DNA of 7,969 nucleotides from Candidatus Moranbacteria bacterium CG23_combo_of_CG06-09_8_20_14_all_35_22 (GCA_002772115.1 PCRW01000034.1:1-7969), one strand, 5' to 3'; positions 1 to 6,615 are shown, counted from the stretch's first letter. Notes: generated from the sequence alone by a model not told the origin. Translations and numbers: made by a program.

Positions 1-11
1 TTTATTGGACG

Positions 12-42
12 CCCTGTGTTGTCCGTACTCGGACACACAGGG
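12..42. repeat. GC-richer inverted repeat (hairpin) upstream of parB
   Basis: CCCTGTGT (12-19) plus GTCCG (21-25) pair with CGGAC (30-34) plus ACACAGGG (35-42). This gives a 13-bp stem with one bulged T at 20 and a TACT loop. It stands out from the AT-rich surroundings. Neither strand carries a proper T-run after it, so a simple intrinsic terminator is not well supported. It may end or follow a gene to the left of the window. The pairing is seen directly; the role is unknown. Confidence 0.6.
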
Positions 43-155
43 TAATTCACACACACATTTTAAATAAATTTTAAATCACTAAATGTTTAATTTTAAAATT
101 TAGACAATTGGGTTTGATTTTAAATTTTAAATTTAGTCTTTAAAATTATATTAGT
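43..155 (+). other. AT-rich leader upstream of parB, no confident promoter
   Basis: This spacer is almost entirely A and T, with overlapping words such as TTTTAAATTTTAAATTTA and a CACACACACA stretch at its left edge. It presumably holds the parB promoter. The TTGGGT (108-113) and TTGATT (114-119) candidates do not pair with a good -10 hexamer at normal spacing. No Shine-Dalgarno motif lies before the parB ATG. No parS-like palindrome is visible here. Confidence 0.4.
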
Positions 156-1058
156 ATGGCTCAGAATTATGGACTTGGTCGAGGATTGTCTTCGCTTATT
201 CCTCAAAAAAATAAAAAAATTGATAAACCGGCGGAAGATTTTAATTATTTTGGCGCTTCAGGAAAACCTATTGCGAATGTTTTGGAAGAAAAAAATGGAA
301 TCTCTGAAATTGAAATTTCAAAAATTATTCCTAATCCCTATCAACCACGAACGGTTTTTGATGAAACGAAATTGTCTGAATTGGCTGATTCGATAAAAGA
401 ACATGGGATAATTCAGCCAATCGTGGTGAGTAAATCTGGTGGGCAATATCAAATTATTGCTGGCGAGCGCCGTTTTCAAGCGGCCAAAATTGCCGGACTT
501 TCAAATGTTCCCGTAATCATTCGAAAAACAGATGATCAACAAAAATTAGAATTGGCGATTGTGGAAAATGTTCAACGACAAGATCTAAATCTAATCGAAG
601 AAGCCAAATCATATCTGAAACTTACTAATGAATTTGGGCTTACGCAAGAAGAAATCGCAAAAAAATTAGGAAAAAATAGAAGTTCAGTAGCCAACAAAGT
701 TCGACTTTTGAATTTGCCAATTGAAATTCAAAAAGCTTTAATCGAAGGGAAACTAACCGAAGGACACGCTAAATTACTTTTAGCGATTCCTAATCCGGAA
801 AGACAAAAAGCGTTTTATGAAATGATAATCAAAAATGCCTTGACTGTTCGCCAAACAGAAGACAAAACCAAAGAAATTTCCGTCAAAACTCACAAAAGAA
901 ATATTGCCATTGATCCAGAAATAAAAAGTCTAGAAGACGAACTTATTGGCATTCTTGGCACTAAAGTAAAAATCAAAAAATCCGGCGGAGGCGGGCAGAT
1001 TGTGATTGAATATTATTCTAAGGAAGAATTGAATAATATTTTGGGGAAGATAAAATAA
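156..1058 (+). CDS. parB: ParB/Spo0J chromosome-partitioning protein
   Basis: A full-length (300 aa) ParB, the CTPase clamp that loads at parS sites near the origin, spreads on DNA and works with the ATPase ParA to segregate the chromosome. The N-terminus carries the ParA-interaction signature GLGRGLSSLIP (residues 6-16). The ParB/sulfiredoxin-like N domain spans about 50-140, with box I around IIPNPYQPR (57-65), the nucleotide-binding GERRFQAA box (103-110) and ENVQRQDLN (137-145). A helix-turn-helix DNA-binding region lies at about 162-185 (LTQEEIAKKLGKNRSSVANK). The C-terminal dimerisation segment is about 254-300, ending in an IVIEYYSKEELNNIL strand-helix. The ATG at 156 is chosen because the ParA-binding motif follows at once; no ribosome binding site is visible. 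No parA is present in the 155 bases upstream, so a partner must lie further left or elsewhere. A small membrane-protein gene follows after 4 nt, so the two are probably co-transcribed. Confidence 0.96.
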   Translation: MAQNYGLGRGLSSLIPQKNKKIDKPAEDFNYFGASGKPIANVLEEKNGISEIEISKIIPNPYQPRTVFDETKLSELADSIKEHGIIQPIVVSKSGGQYQIIAGERRFQAAKIAGLSNVPVIIRKTDDQQKLELAIVENVQRQDLNLIEEAKSYLKLTNEFGLTQEEIAKKLGKNRSSVANKVRLLNLPIEIQKALIEGKLTEGHAKLLLAIPNPERQKAFYEMIIKNALTVRQTEDKTKEISVKTHKRNIAIDPEIKSLEDELIGILGTKVKIKKSGGGGQIVIEYYSKEELNNILGKIK

Positions 1059-1062
1059 TAAA

Positions 1063-1251
1063 ATGCAAGAAAAAATTATTCAAGGGGTGGTTGAATTTTA
1101 TAAGCAGTTTATCAATCCGTATGCGACGGCTTATTTTTCGTGGTTCACTAAAAAATTAAGTGGAGTAGAACCATTTTTCGTGCTTTTCGTTTCAATTTTT
1201 CTGATTTTTGCTTTAGCAATTTATATTTGGTTTCGCAATCGCGACGCTTGA
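1063..1251 (+). CDS. Small single-pass membrane protein, function unknown
   Basis: A 62-residue protein I do not recognise. Residues about 36-57 (VEPFFVLFVSIFLIFALAIYIW) form one strongly hydrophobic transmembrane helix, followed by a short basic tail RNRDA. The first 30 residues are aromatic-rich and moderately amphipathic (VEFYKQFINPYATAYFSWF), ending in KK, and could lie on the membrane surface. The ATG is 4 nt after the parB stop, with a purine stretch GGGGAAGA 12 nt upstream inside parB. This tight spacing argues for co-transcription and for a real gene rather than chance. It ends with TGA, evidence that TGA is a stop codon here. A terminator follows at 1316-1351. Membrane anchoring of a ParB-linked process is possible but is only a guess from position. 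Confidence 0.65.
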   Translation: MQEKIIQGVVEFYKQFINPYATAYFSWFTKKLSGVEPFFVLFVSIFLIFALAIYIWFRNRDA

Positions 1252-1272
1252 GTTTTTAATACATATTAAGAT

Positions 1273-1300
1273 AAGTATTTAATTACATAATTAATTACTT
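1273..1300. repeat. AT-only near-palindrome
   Basis: AAGTATTTAATTA (1273-1285) and TAATTAATTACTT (1288-1300) are reverse complements except for one T-T mismatch, with CA between them. It is the first of three successive inverted repeats in the spacer between the parB pair and rel. It has almost no G or C, so it is weak as RNA. Role unknown. Confidence 0.5.
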
Positions 1301-1315
1301 GCATAGACTTAATAA

Positions 1316-1351
1316 CATTCTCACTTTCTTGAGAAAGCAAGAATGATTTTT
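1316..1351 (+). terminator. Rho-independent terminator of the parB transcript
   Basis: CATTCT (1316-1321) pairs with AGAATG (1340-1345) and CTTTC (1324-1328) pairs with GAAAG (1333-1337). A symmetric CA/CA internal loop separates the two helices, and TTGA is the apical loop. ATTTTTAA follows at once on the + strand. Position after the last + strand gene and the T-run support an intrinsic terminator. Confidence 0.75.
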
Positions 1352-1358
1352 AATAAAT

Positions 1359-1382
1359 AAAAAACGAGGTCGCTCGTTTTTT
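1359..1382. terminator. Bidirectional terminator between convergent genes
   Basis: AAAAAACGAG (1359-1368) and CTCGTTTTTT (1373-1382) form a perfect 10-bp stem with GTCG between. The A-run/T-run flanks give a U-tail on both strands. It sits between convergent transcription units and lies 33 nt beyond the rel stop, so it can end rel transcription on the minus strand and back up the parB terminator on the + strand. Confidence 0.8.
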
Positions 1383-1410
1383 AGAAATTAGAAATTAGGT
1401 GAATTAGAAA
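1381..1410. repeat. Short tandem TTAGAAA repeat
   Basis: The word TTAGAAA occurs at 1381-1387, 1388-1394 and 1404-1410, with a diverged TTAGGTGAA unit at 1395-1403. The last copy also forms an inverted repeat with TTTCTAA (1413-1419), which includes the rel stop codon. It looks like simple-sequence spacer expansion. No function is claimed. Confidence 0.5.
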
Positions 1411-1415
1411 TTTTT

Positions 1416-2903
1416 CTAAATCATTCCGTCTTTTTTCATAAACTTTTTGATGTGTGATTTGGCGATGGAGGTTTTGACAAAACGAAGCCAATCGCGACTG
1501 GGATTTTTGTAATCTTTGGAAGTGATAATTTCTATCACATCGCCGTTTTTAACTTTGTAATCCAAAGGAACCATTTGATTGTTGGCTTTGGCGCTGGTTG
1601 CTCGATCACCAATTTCGCTGTGAACTTTGTAGGCAAAATCAATTGGCGTGGCTTCTTCCGGCAAATCAATCACATCGCCAAGAGGCGTGAAGGCAAAAAT
1701 ATGATTTTTGAAAAAATCAATTTTGAGACTTTCGATAAATTCTTCATCATTTTTTCCAAGTTCGTTTTGCCATTCGCGAAGTTGTTTGACCCATAAAATA
1801 TCTTCTTTGTGAGGCTCAATTTTTTTGGGAAAAAATAAATTCTTGAAACTTTTTTTATTTTCCGTATAGAACCAATGAGAGGCGATTCCAAATTCCGCTT
1901 CGTCATCCATTTTTTGAGTGCGGATCTGGATTTCTAAAAAGTTTCCTTCTGGTCCAAAAATTGTTGTGTGGATTGATTGATAGCCATTGGGTTTGGGCAA
2001 AGAAATGTAATCCTTGATGCGTCCAACTAGCGGGCAATATTTTTTATGGACTATGCCCAAAGTTTCATAACAATTCACAACTTCCGGAACGATAATTCTT
2101 ATGCCGGACAAATCGTAAATTTTATTTATGTCCATATCATGTTTTTTCATTTTCTGAAAAAGGCTGTAAAGATGTTTGGTGCGACCGAAAATATCAATAA
2201 CTTTGATTCCTTCGCTGGATAATTCTTTTCTTAGGGTGTTGATAATCATTTCGATATGTTTTTTTCTTTGTTGCTGCTGTTGTTGGGAAATTTCAAGGAC
2301 ATAGTCATAATTTTTTCTATCCAAATGTTTGAAAGCTAAATTTTCAAGTTTAGCTTTGATGTCTCCGATTCCCAGTCGATTGGCAATCGGAGCGAAAATA
2401 TCCAAAGTTTCTCTGGCAATTCTTGCTCTTTTTTCTTCCGGCAAACTTTCTAGTGTTTCCATATTATACAATCGGTCAGCCAGTTTTATAAGCACAACTC
2501 GAATATCTTCCGCCATCGCTAAAAACATTTTTCGGAGATTTTCCAAATAATTTTCTTCTTTAGTCCCGCGTAATTTTATTTTTCCCAACTTAGTTACACC
2601 GTCAACCAATTTAGCGATTTCTGATCCAAATTTTTCTTCTATTTCCGAAAGAGTCATTTGGGTATCTTCCGGCACATCATGCAAAAGTCCAGCAGAAATA
2701 GTTTTTGAACGCATTCCGATTTTTGCCAAATTCAAAGCAGTGCCTAGGCAATGCTGGATATAATCTTCGCCGGATTTTCTTTTTTGTCCAGCGTGGGCAG
2801 TCAAAGCAGTTTGGTAGGCGCTTCTAATCAAAGCCTCTCTTTTGGCATCCAATTTCAGTTTGGTGTTTTTTAGAACATCCTCAATAGTTAACATGGAATT
2901 CAT
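1416..2903 (-). CDS. rel: Rel/SpoT-type bifunctional (p)ppGpp synthetase/hydrolase, short form
   Basis: Makes and degrades the stringent-response alarmone (p)ppGpp. Numbering from the ATG at 2903 gives 495 aa. The HD hydrolase domain (about 15-195) keeps H51, H75-D76, E79-D80 and the ADRLYN box with D143 and N147. The synthetase domain (about 235-345) keeps R241, K243, D264, Y308 (NGYQSIHT) and E324 (EIQIRT). R-I-K-D at 295-298 matches the RXKD signature of bifunctional enzymes rather than the EXDD of RelA. A TGS domain spans about 402-463, then PSRDWL and a short basic tail. The protein stops there: the helical, zinc-finger and ACT regions of a typical ~730-residue Rel are missing. A genuine TAG stop and a terminator follow. 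A run of six glutamines (207-212) joins the two catalytic domains. The frame stays open upstream to a TTG at 3044 and an ATG at 3038, inside the 153-nt inverted repeat. I prefer 2903 (or ATG 2894) because the family begins here and residue numbers then match streptococcal Rel closely. Probably follows topA in one transcript. Confidence 0.93.
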   Translation of the reverse strand: MNSMLTIEDVLKNTKLKLDAKREALIRSAYQTALTAHAGQKRKSGEDYIQHCLGTALNLAKIGMRSKTISAGLLHDVPEDTQMTLSEIEEKFGSEIAKLVDGVTKLGKIKLRGTKEENYLENLRKMFLAMAEDIRVVLIKLADRLYNMETLESLPEEKRARIARETLDIFAPIANRLGIGDIKAKLENLAFKHLDRKNYDYVLEISQQQQQQRKKHIEMIINTLRKELSSEGIKVIDIFGRTKHLYSLFQKMKKHDMDINKIYDLSGIRIIVPEVVNCYETLGIVHKKYCPLVGRIKDYISLPKPNGYQSIHTTIFGPEGNFLEIQIRTQKMDDEAEFGIASHWFYTENKKSFKNLFFPKKIEPHKEDILWVKQLREWQNELGKNDEEFIESLKIDFFKNHIFAFTPLGDVIDLPEEATPIDFAYKVHSEIGDRATSAKANNQMVPLDYKVKNGDVIEIITSKDYKNPSRDWLRFVKTSIAKSHIKKFMKKDGMI

Positions 2904-2926
2904 ATGTCTTATAAGATTTATCAAAT

Positions 2927-3079
2927 CACTAAAGAATATTATTTTTTTTCGGTTTATAACTCGGATGTCGAATTTCTTGCCAAAACTTTCGCCCCCGATC
3001 AACGGCTGATAAGTCAAAGTTTTGGAGAAATACGACATCCTCAAACAGGATAAACCTCAAAAAATAATATTCTTCAGTG
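2927..3079. repeat. 153-nt imperfect inverted repeat between topA and rel
   Basis: The arms pair in register: CACT 2927-2930 with 3076-3079; 2932-2947 with 3059-3074 (AAGAATATTATTTTTT core); 2951-2957 with 3050-3056 (GGTTTAT); 2963-2970 with 3033-3040 (GGATGTCG); 2972-2977 with 3026-3031; 2980-2989 with 3016-3025 (CCAAAACTTT). That is about 51 pairs around a 26-nt apical region (2990-3015) with a GCCCCC stretch. It lies 24 nt after the topA stop and ends 23 nt before the rel ATG. There is no clean T-run after it in the rel direction, so a plain terminator is unlikely. It could be a MITE-like element, an RNase III-type processing site, or a leader structure acting on rel. No flanking target duplication is obvious. 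Confidence 0.85.
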
Positions 3080-3103
3080 GTCTCGCTACATAGGATATTA
3101 CAT

Positions 3104-5353
3104 TTAATTGGGGTTTTCTTTTTCAAATTTACATTCTTTGGAAGAACAGCGGATTTTGTTTTTAGCGCCGAAAACCAGCAGACTTTGGCATTTGGGGCAT
3201 TTTTCTCCCGTAGGTTTGTTCCAAAGAGCGAAATCGCATTTGGGATAAGTGTTGCAACCATAAAAAATTCTTCCGCGCTTGGATTTTCTTTCCACTATCT
3301 CTCCCACAGTACACTTTGGACAGTTGATGCCGGTTTTATTTTCAATTTTTTTGATGTTTTTGCAATTAGGGTAGGCACTGCAACCAAGAAACATTCCAAA
3401 TTTACCTCTCTTTATCGCCATTGGTGCGCCACAAAGTTCGCAAGCTTCTTTGCCATTTTCTTTTTCAATGTTTTCTTCAATCTTTTTTTCATCTTCAGTT
3501 TTTTCAGTATGTTTACAATTAGGATAATTGGAACAAGCCACAAATTTTCCAAATCGTCCAAATTTTATAATCAAATCTCCCCCACATTCTGGACAACTTG
3601 TGCCCAGTTTTTCTTGAAAACTTTCCTTGGTCACTTCCTTGGTTTTTTCTTTGAGATTTTTATGAAAGGGTACATAAAAATCTTTGATCACGGGCACCCA
3701 CTCTTTTTTGCCTTCAGCAATTTCATCTAAATCCTCTTCCATTTTAGCAGTAAATTTATAATCAACAATTTGAGAAAAATGTTCCACCAAAAGATCACTC
3801 ACAACAAAACCAATTTCCAATGGAAAAAGTTTTCGATTTTCATCCTTTTCCACATATTTTCTGTCGATGATAGTGGAAATAGTTGGTGCATAGGTAGATG
3901 GTCGGCCAATGCCAAATTCTTCCATTGTTTTAATAAGGGCAGCTTCACTATAGCGCGCAGGTGGAGTGGTAAACTTTTGTTCTGGCTTAATTTCAATTAG
4001 ATCAACCTTTTCTTTTTCTTCGAGTTCCGGCAAAATATTTTCGCTTACTGGCATTTTGTCGCCATAAATTTTTAGATAACCATCAAATCTAATAGTGGAG
4101 CCATTAGCGCGTAAAATATAAATATCCAGAGAATTTTTTTGCAAAGCTGAAATATCCACCGCGACATTGTCTAAAATTGTGCTAGCCATTTGCGAAGCGA
4201 TCATTCTTTGCCAAATTAATTTGTATAGTCGGTATTGTTTTGAATCTAAATATTCCTTGATCGATTCAGGATCATACTCGGGAAAAGTTGGGCGGATAGC
4301 TTCGTGAGCTTCCTGTGCGCCCTTGGATTTATTTTTGAAAAAACGCGGACTGGCCAGAGAATATTTTTCTCCAAAACTTTTTTCAATTTTTTTTCTAGCG
4401 GAAATCAGGGATTCCATCGAGAGATTCAAACTGTCCGTTCGCATATAGGTGATGAGTCCAACGGAACCAGCAGAACCGATATTTATTCCTTCGTATAATT
4501 TTTGGGCAATACTCATCGTTTGTTTGGCACTGTAACCAAGTTTACTATTAGCATCCTGTTGGAGCGTAGAAGTTGTGTAGGGGGGCAAGGGATTTTTTTG
4601 AATTTCTTTTTTGGAAATAGAAGCTATTTCAAAATCAGCTTTATCTAGAAAATCTTTTATTTTATCCGCTTGGGCTTGATTTTTTATTCCCCTAAGACCC
4701 AAAGCTTTTCCATTTTCCTTGGAAACCTTGGCTTCAAAAACGGAAGCGCTGTCAGTTTTTTGTTTTTTTAGATTAGCTATTATGTTCCAATATTCTTCCG
4801 GTTTGAAATCTTTGATTTCTTTTTCGCGTTCAACAATTAGGCGAAGAGCGACGGATTGAACCCGTCCTGCAGAAAGTCCGCGCCTGATTTTTTTCCAAAG
4901 AAATGGAGAAAGTTCATAACCAACCAAACGATCTAACACTCTTCTGGCTTGTTGGGCGTCAACTAAATTCAAATCAATTGAGCGAGGATTATCGAGGGCT
5001 TTTTCAATAGCAGTTTTGGTTATTTCATGAAAAACTATTCGCTCAGAATTTTTTTCAGAAAGATTTAAGGTTTCTTGAAGATGCCAAGAAATGGCTTCTC
5101 CTTCGCGGTCTTCGTCAGTAGCTAGAATTATTTTTTCCGCTTTTTGAGCGATTTTTTTAAGTTCATCAACTTTGGGCAGAGCTTTAGAAGGAATTATATA
5201 TTCCGGAGTGAAATTATTTTTAATATCAATGCCCATTTCTTTTTGAGGCAAATCGCGCACATGACCAAAAGAAGATTTTACGATAAACCCTTTGCCAAGA
5301 AATTTGGAAATAGTCTTGGCTTTGGTTGGCGACTCTACGATAACTAGTTTCAT
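3104..5353 (-). CDS. topA: DNA topoisomerase I (type IA)
   Basis: Relaxes negatively supercoiled DNA by cutting one strand through a 5'-phosphotyrosine link. Numbering from the ATG at 5353 gives 749 aa. The TOPRIM domain (about 1-115) has E7 in VESPTKAKT and the D80-x-D82-x-E84 metal site in ATDEDREGEA. The type IA core follows, with LVGYELSPFLW (143-153) and SAGRVQSVALRL (161-172). Catalytic Y303 is in ITYMRTDS, then EAHEAIRPT (348-356) and EEFGIGRPSTYAPT (478-491). The C-terminus carries four C4 zinc ribbons: C587/C590/C607/C613, C638/C641/C658/C664, C678/C681/C700/C706 and C719/C722/C736/C741. The frame extends 5 codons further to a TTG at 5368, but MKLVIVESPTKAKT is the standard family start, so the ATG is used. 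No Shine-Dalgarno motif is present. It follows dprA on the same strand, a common bacterial gene pair. The 100-nt gap is filled by a long hairpin. Confidence 0.97.
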   Translation of the reverse strand: MKLVIVESPTKAKTISKFLGKGFIVKSSFGHVRDLPQKEMGIDIKNNFTPEYIIPSKALPKVDELKKIAQKAEKIILATDEDREGEAISWHLQETLNLSEKNSERIVFHEITKTAIEKALDNPRSIDLNLVDAQQARRVLDRLVGYELSPFLWKKIRRGLSAGRVQSVALRLIVEREKEIKDFKPEEYWNIIANLKKQKTDSASVFEAKVSKENGKALGLRGIKNQAQADKIKDFLDKADFEIASISKKEIQKNPLPPYTTSTLQQDANSKLGYSAKQTMSIAQKLYEGINIGSAGSVGLITYMRTDSLNLSMESLISARKKIEKSFGEKYSLASPRFFKNKSKGAQEAHEAIRPTFPEYDPESIKEYLDSKQYRLYKLIWQRMIASQMASTILDNVAVDISALQKNSLDIYILRANGSTIRFDGYLKIYGDKMPVSENILPELEEKEKVDLIEIKPEQKFTTPPARYSEAALIKTMEEFGIGRPSTYAPTISTIIDRKYVEKDENRKLFPLEIGFVVSDLLVEHFSQIVDYKFTAKMEEDLDEIAEGKKEWVPVIKDFYVPFHKNLKEKTKEVTKESFQEKLGTSCPECGGDLIIKFGRFGKFVACSNYPNCKHTEKTEDEKKIEENIEKENGKEACELCGAPMAIKRGKFGMFLGCSAYPNCKNIKKIENKTGINCPKCTVGEIVERKSKRGRIFYGCNTYPKCDFALWNKPTGEKCPKCQSLLVFGAKNKIRCSSKECKFEKENPN

Positions 5354-5365
5354 GTGTTTATGATA

Positions 5366-5451
5366 CAAATCTACGAATCTTATGCAAATTTACAAATATG
5401 CAAATAATTTTGTTCGCATATTTGTAGATTAGAATGTCATTTGTAGATTTG
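5366..5451. repeat. 86-nt imperfect inverted repeat between dprA and topA
   Basis: Arms 5366-5401 and 5416-5451 pair across 36 positions without gaps, with four mismatches and three G-T pairs. The outer helix is CAAATCTAC/GTAGATTTG and the inner helix is ACAAATATGC/GCATATTTGT. The apical loop is 14 nt. Each arm is itself built from similar words: TTTGTAGATT occurs at 5421-5430 and 5440-5449. It begins 2 nt after the dprA stop and ends 12 nt before the topA ATG, so it fills the gap. No T-run follows on the minus strand. Role unknown; repeat-derived spacer or RNA processing element are the options. Confidence 0.85.
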
Positions 5452-5453
5452 CA

Positions 5454-6530
5454 TTATATTAAAATATAGTTCTGTCCGCCAATGTTTTTTACCCAGCCTT
5501 TGATTTCCATCATTGAGAGCGTACCAGAACACATCGCTGTTTGCAGTTTAGCTAGTTTCGCAATATTGTCAATGTGAAGCGGATCAGTCGAAAGTATTTT
5601 GAGTAGAATTTCTTCATTCTTGTTAGTAGGATTTCTGGGAACATTTTCTTTGGCAGAAGTTTCTTTAGCTAAATCCAATTCTTCCAAAATATCTTTTATG
5701 CCTGTAACAACGCGGGCACCGTTTTTGATAAGATTGTTGGTACCAAAAGATAGGGGGGAGAAAATTGAACCGGGGACGGAAAAAATTTCTCGATTATATT
5801 CCAGTGCCATACCAGCCGTGATGAGTGAACCGCTTTTTTCTCCCGCTTCAATTACGATGGTGCCAAGCGTGAGTCCCGCGATGATTCTATTTCGGGCGGG
5901 AAAAGTGAGCACTCCCGCTTTGGTTTCAATCGGATATTCGCTTATCAGCGCTCCGCTAGAAATTATTTCACGGGATAAATTAAAATTATTTCTCGGATAA
6001 ATATTTTCATCATCCAAGCTGTTGCCTAAGACTGCTACAGTTTTTCCGTAGTTTTCCAAAGCTCCGCGGTGGGCGAAAGAATCAATTCCCAAAGCCATAC
6101 CACTTACAACAGTTATATTAGAAGAGGCGAGTGCTTTGGCTAGGGAAAGAGCGATTTGCGAACCGTAAGCGGTGTATCTTCGAGAACCGACAATTGCAAC
6201 AGCGGGAGAAAGATTGAAATCAAAAGAACCTTTAGTATAAAGAAGATAGGGCGGATTGGGAATTTCTTTGAGCAGTTTTGGATAATCAGGATTGCCAAGG
6301 GTGAGAAGCTGAATATTTTCTTTAGATAATCTCTCCCATTCTTCATTAGGATTAATATTATTTTTTTCCAAAAATATTTTTTCGGCTAATTTTTCACCAA
6401 CTCCGCTTTTTTTGAGATTTTCCAAATCAGACGACCAAATATTTTCTCCAGTTTCGAAAAAATTCAGCAAAATTTGCATTTTTCTTGCTCCAAGGCCGGA
6501 AATTTTATTGAGAGCATTTAAATATTTCAT
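5454..6530 (-). CDS. dprA: DNA-processing protein DprA
   Basis: Binds incoming single-stranded DNA in natural transformation and loads RecA; it also protects ssDNA. Numbering from the ATG at 6530 gives 358 aa. An N-terminal helix-hairpin-helix region lies at about 6-55 (ISGLGARK and KSGVGEKLAEKI). The Rossmann-like DprA core is about 85-285, with VAIVGSRRYTAYG (111-123), SGMALGIDSFAH (143-154), FPARNRIIAGL (210-220), EAGEKSGSLITA (228-239), FSVPGS (250-255) and FGTNNLIKNGA (262-272). A C-terminal winged helix, about 303-358, ends in GWVKNIGGQNYILI. The frame extends 7 codons to a GTG at 6551, but MKYLNALNKISGLG is a natural start. There is no Shine-Dalgarno motif. A weak extended -10-like TGCTACATT ends at 6542, with TTGTGT 18 nt before the hexamer, which would give an almost leaderless transcript; this is speculative. 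Probably first gene of a dprA-topA-rel transcript. Confidence 0.95.
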   Translation of the reverse strand: MKYLNALNKISGLGARKMQILLNFFETGENIWSSDLENLKKSGVGEKLAEKIFLEKNNINPNEEWERLSKENIQLLTLGNPDYPKLLKEIPNPPYLLYTKGSFDFNLSPAVAIVGSRRYTAYGSQIALSLAKALASSNITVVSGMALGIDSFAHRGALENYGKTVAVLGNSLDDENIYPRNNFNLSREIISSGALISEYPIETKAGVLTFPARNRIIAGLTLGTIVIEAGEKSGSLITAGMALEYNREIFSVPGSIFSPLSFGTNNLIKNGARVVTGIKDILEELDLAKETSAKENVPRNPTNKNEEILLKILSTDPLHIDNIAKLAKLQTAMCSGTLSMMEIKGWVKNIGGQNYILI

Positions 6531-6569
6531 AGTTCTTTTTAAATGTAGCACAAAGGCTAATTATTACAC

Positions 6570-6604
6570 AAGGCAGGCTTTTTTAATTTGCTCTTGCCTT
6601 TTTT
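6570..6604 (+). terminator. Terminator-like hairpin in the leader of the radical SAM gene
   Basis: AAGGCAGG (6570-6577) pairs with CTTGCCTT (6593-6600) with one G-T pair, around a 15-nt T-rich loop. TTTTTT (6599-6604) follows on the + strand only. No + strand gene lies to its left, because dprA runs the other way. It is therefore either a leader terminator/attenuator for the downstream gene, the 3' end of an unannotated small RNA, or a scar of an older insertion. Confidence 0.45.
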
Positions 6605-6615
6605 ATTGTTCTATG

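Noticed and set aside
1249..1251. Possible alternative genetic code with TGA read as glycine or tryptophan
   Set aside because: TGA ends the small membrane protein just before a terminator, and reading through would add only a few residues. The long genes contain no in-frame TGA and use GGN/TGG normally.
2904..3044. N-terminal extension of rel (TTG 3044 or ATG 3038)
   Set aside because: The extension lies inside the long inverted repeat, has no family match that I recognise, and the Rel catalytic numbering fits a start near 2903. Not excluded, since the frame is open.
3077..3730. A 217-codon + strand frame rich in Phe and Ser
   Set aside because: It lies opposite the zinc-ribbon part of topA, whose motifs are unambiguous. 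Its Phe/Ser-rich composition is the usual antisense shadow of lysine- and glutamate-rich coding.
5347..5360. GTTTCATGTG, slightly like a parS site
   Set aside because: It lacks the second half of the 16-bp parS palindrome and overlaps the topA start codon. No convincing parS was found in the window.
5366..5451. Repeated ATTTG/CAAAT words considered as a CRISPR array
   Set aside because: The units are short, diverged and inverted, with no regular spacers and no cas genes.
5599..6000. A 133-codon + strand frame
   Set aside because: It is antisense to the conserved DprA core motifs and has no features of its own.
6531..6551. Seven-codon extension of dprA to a GTG
   Set aside because: ATG at 6530 begins a normal DprA N-terminus and the extension adds nothing recognisable. 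The same reasoning removes the TTG extension of topA at 5354-5368.
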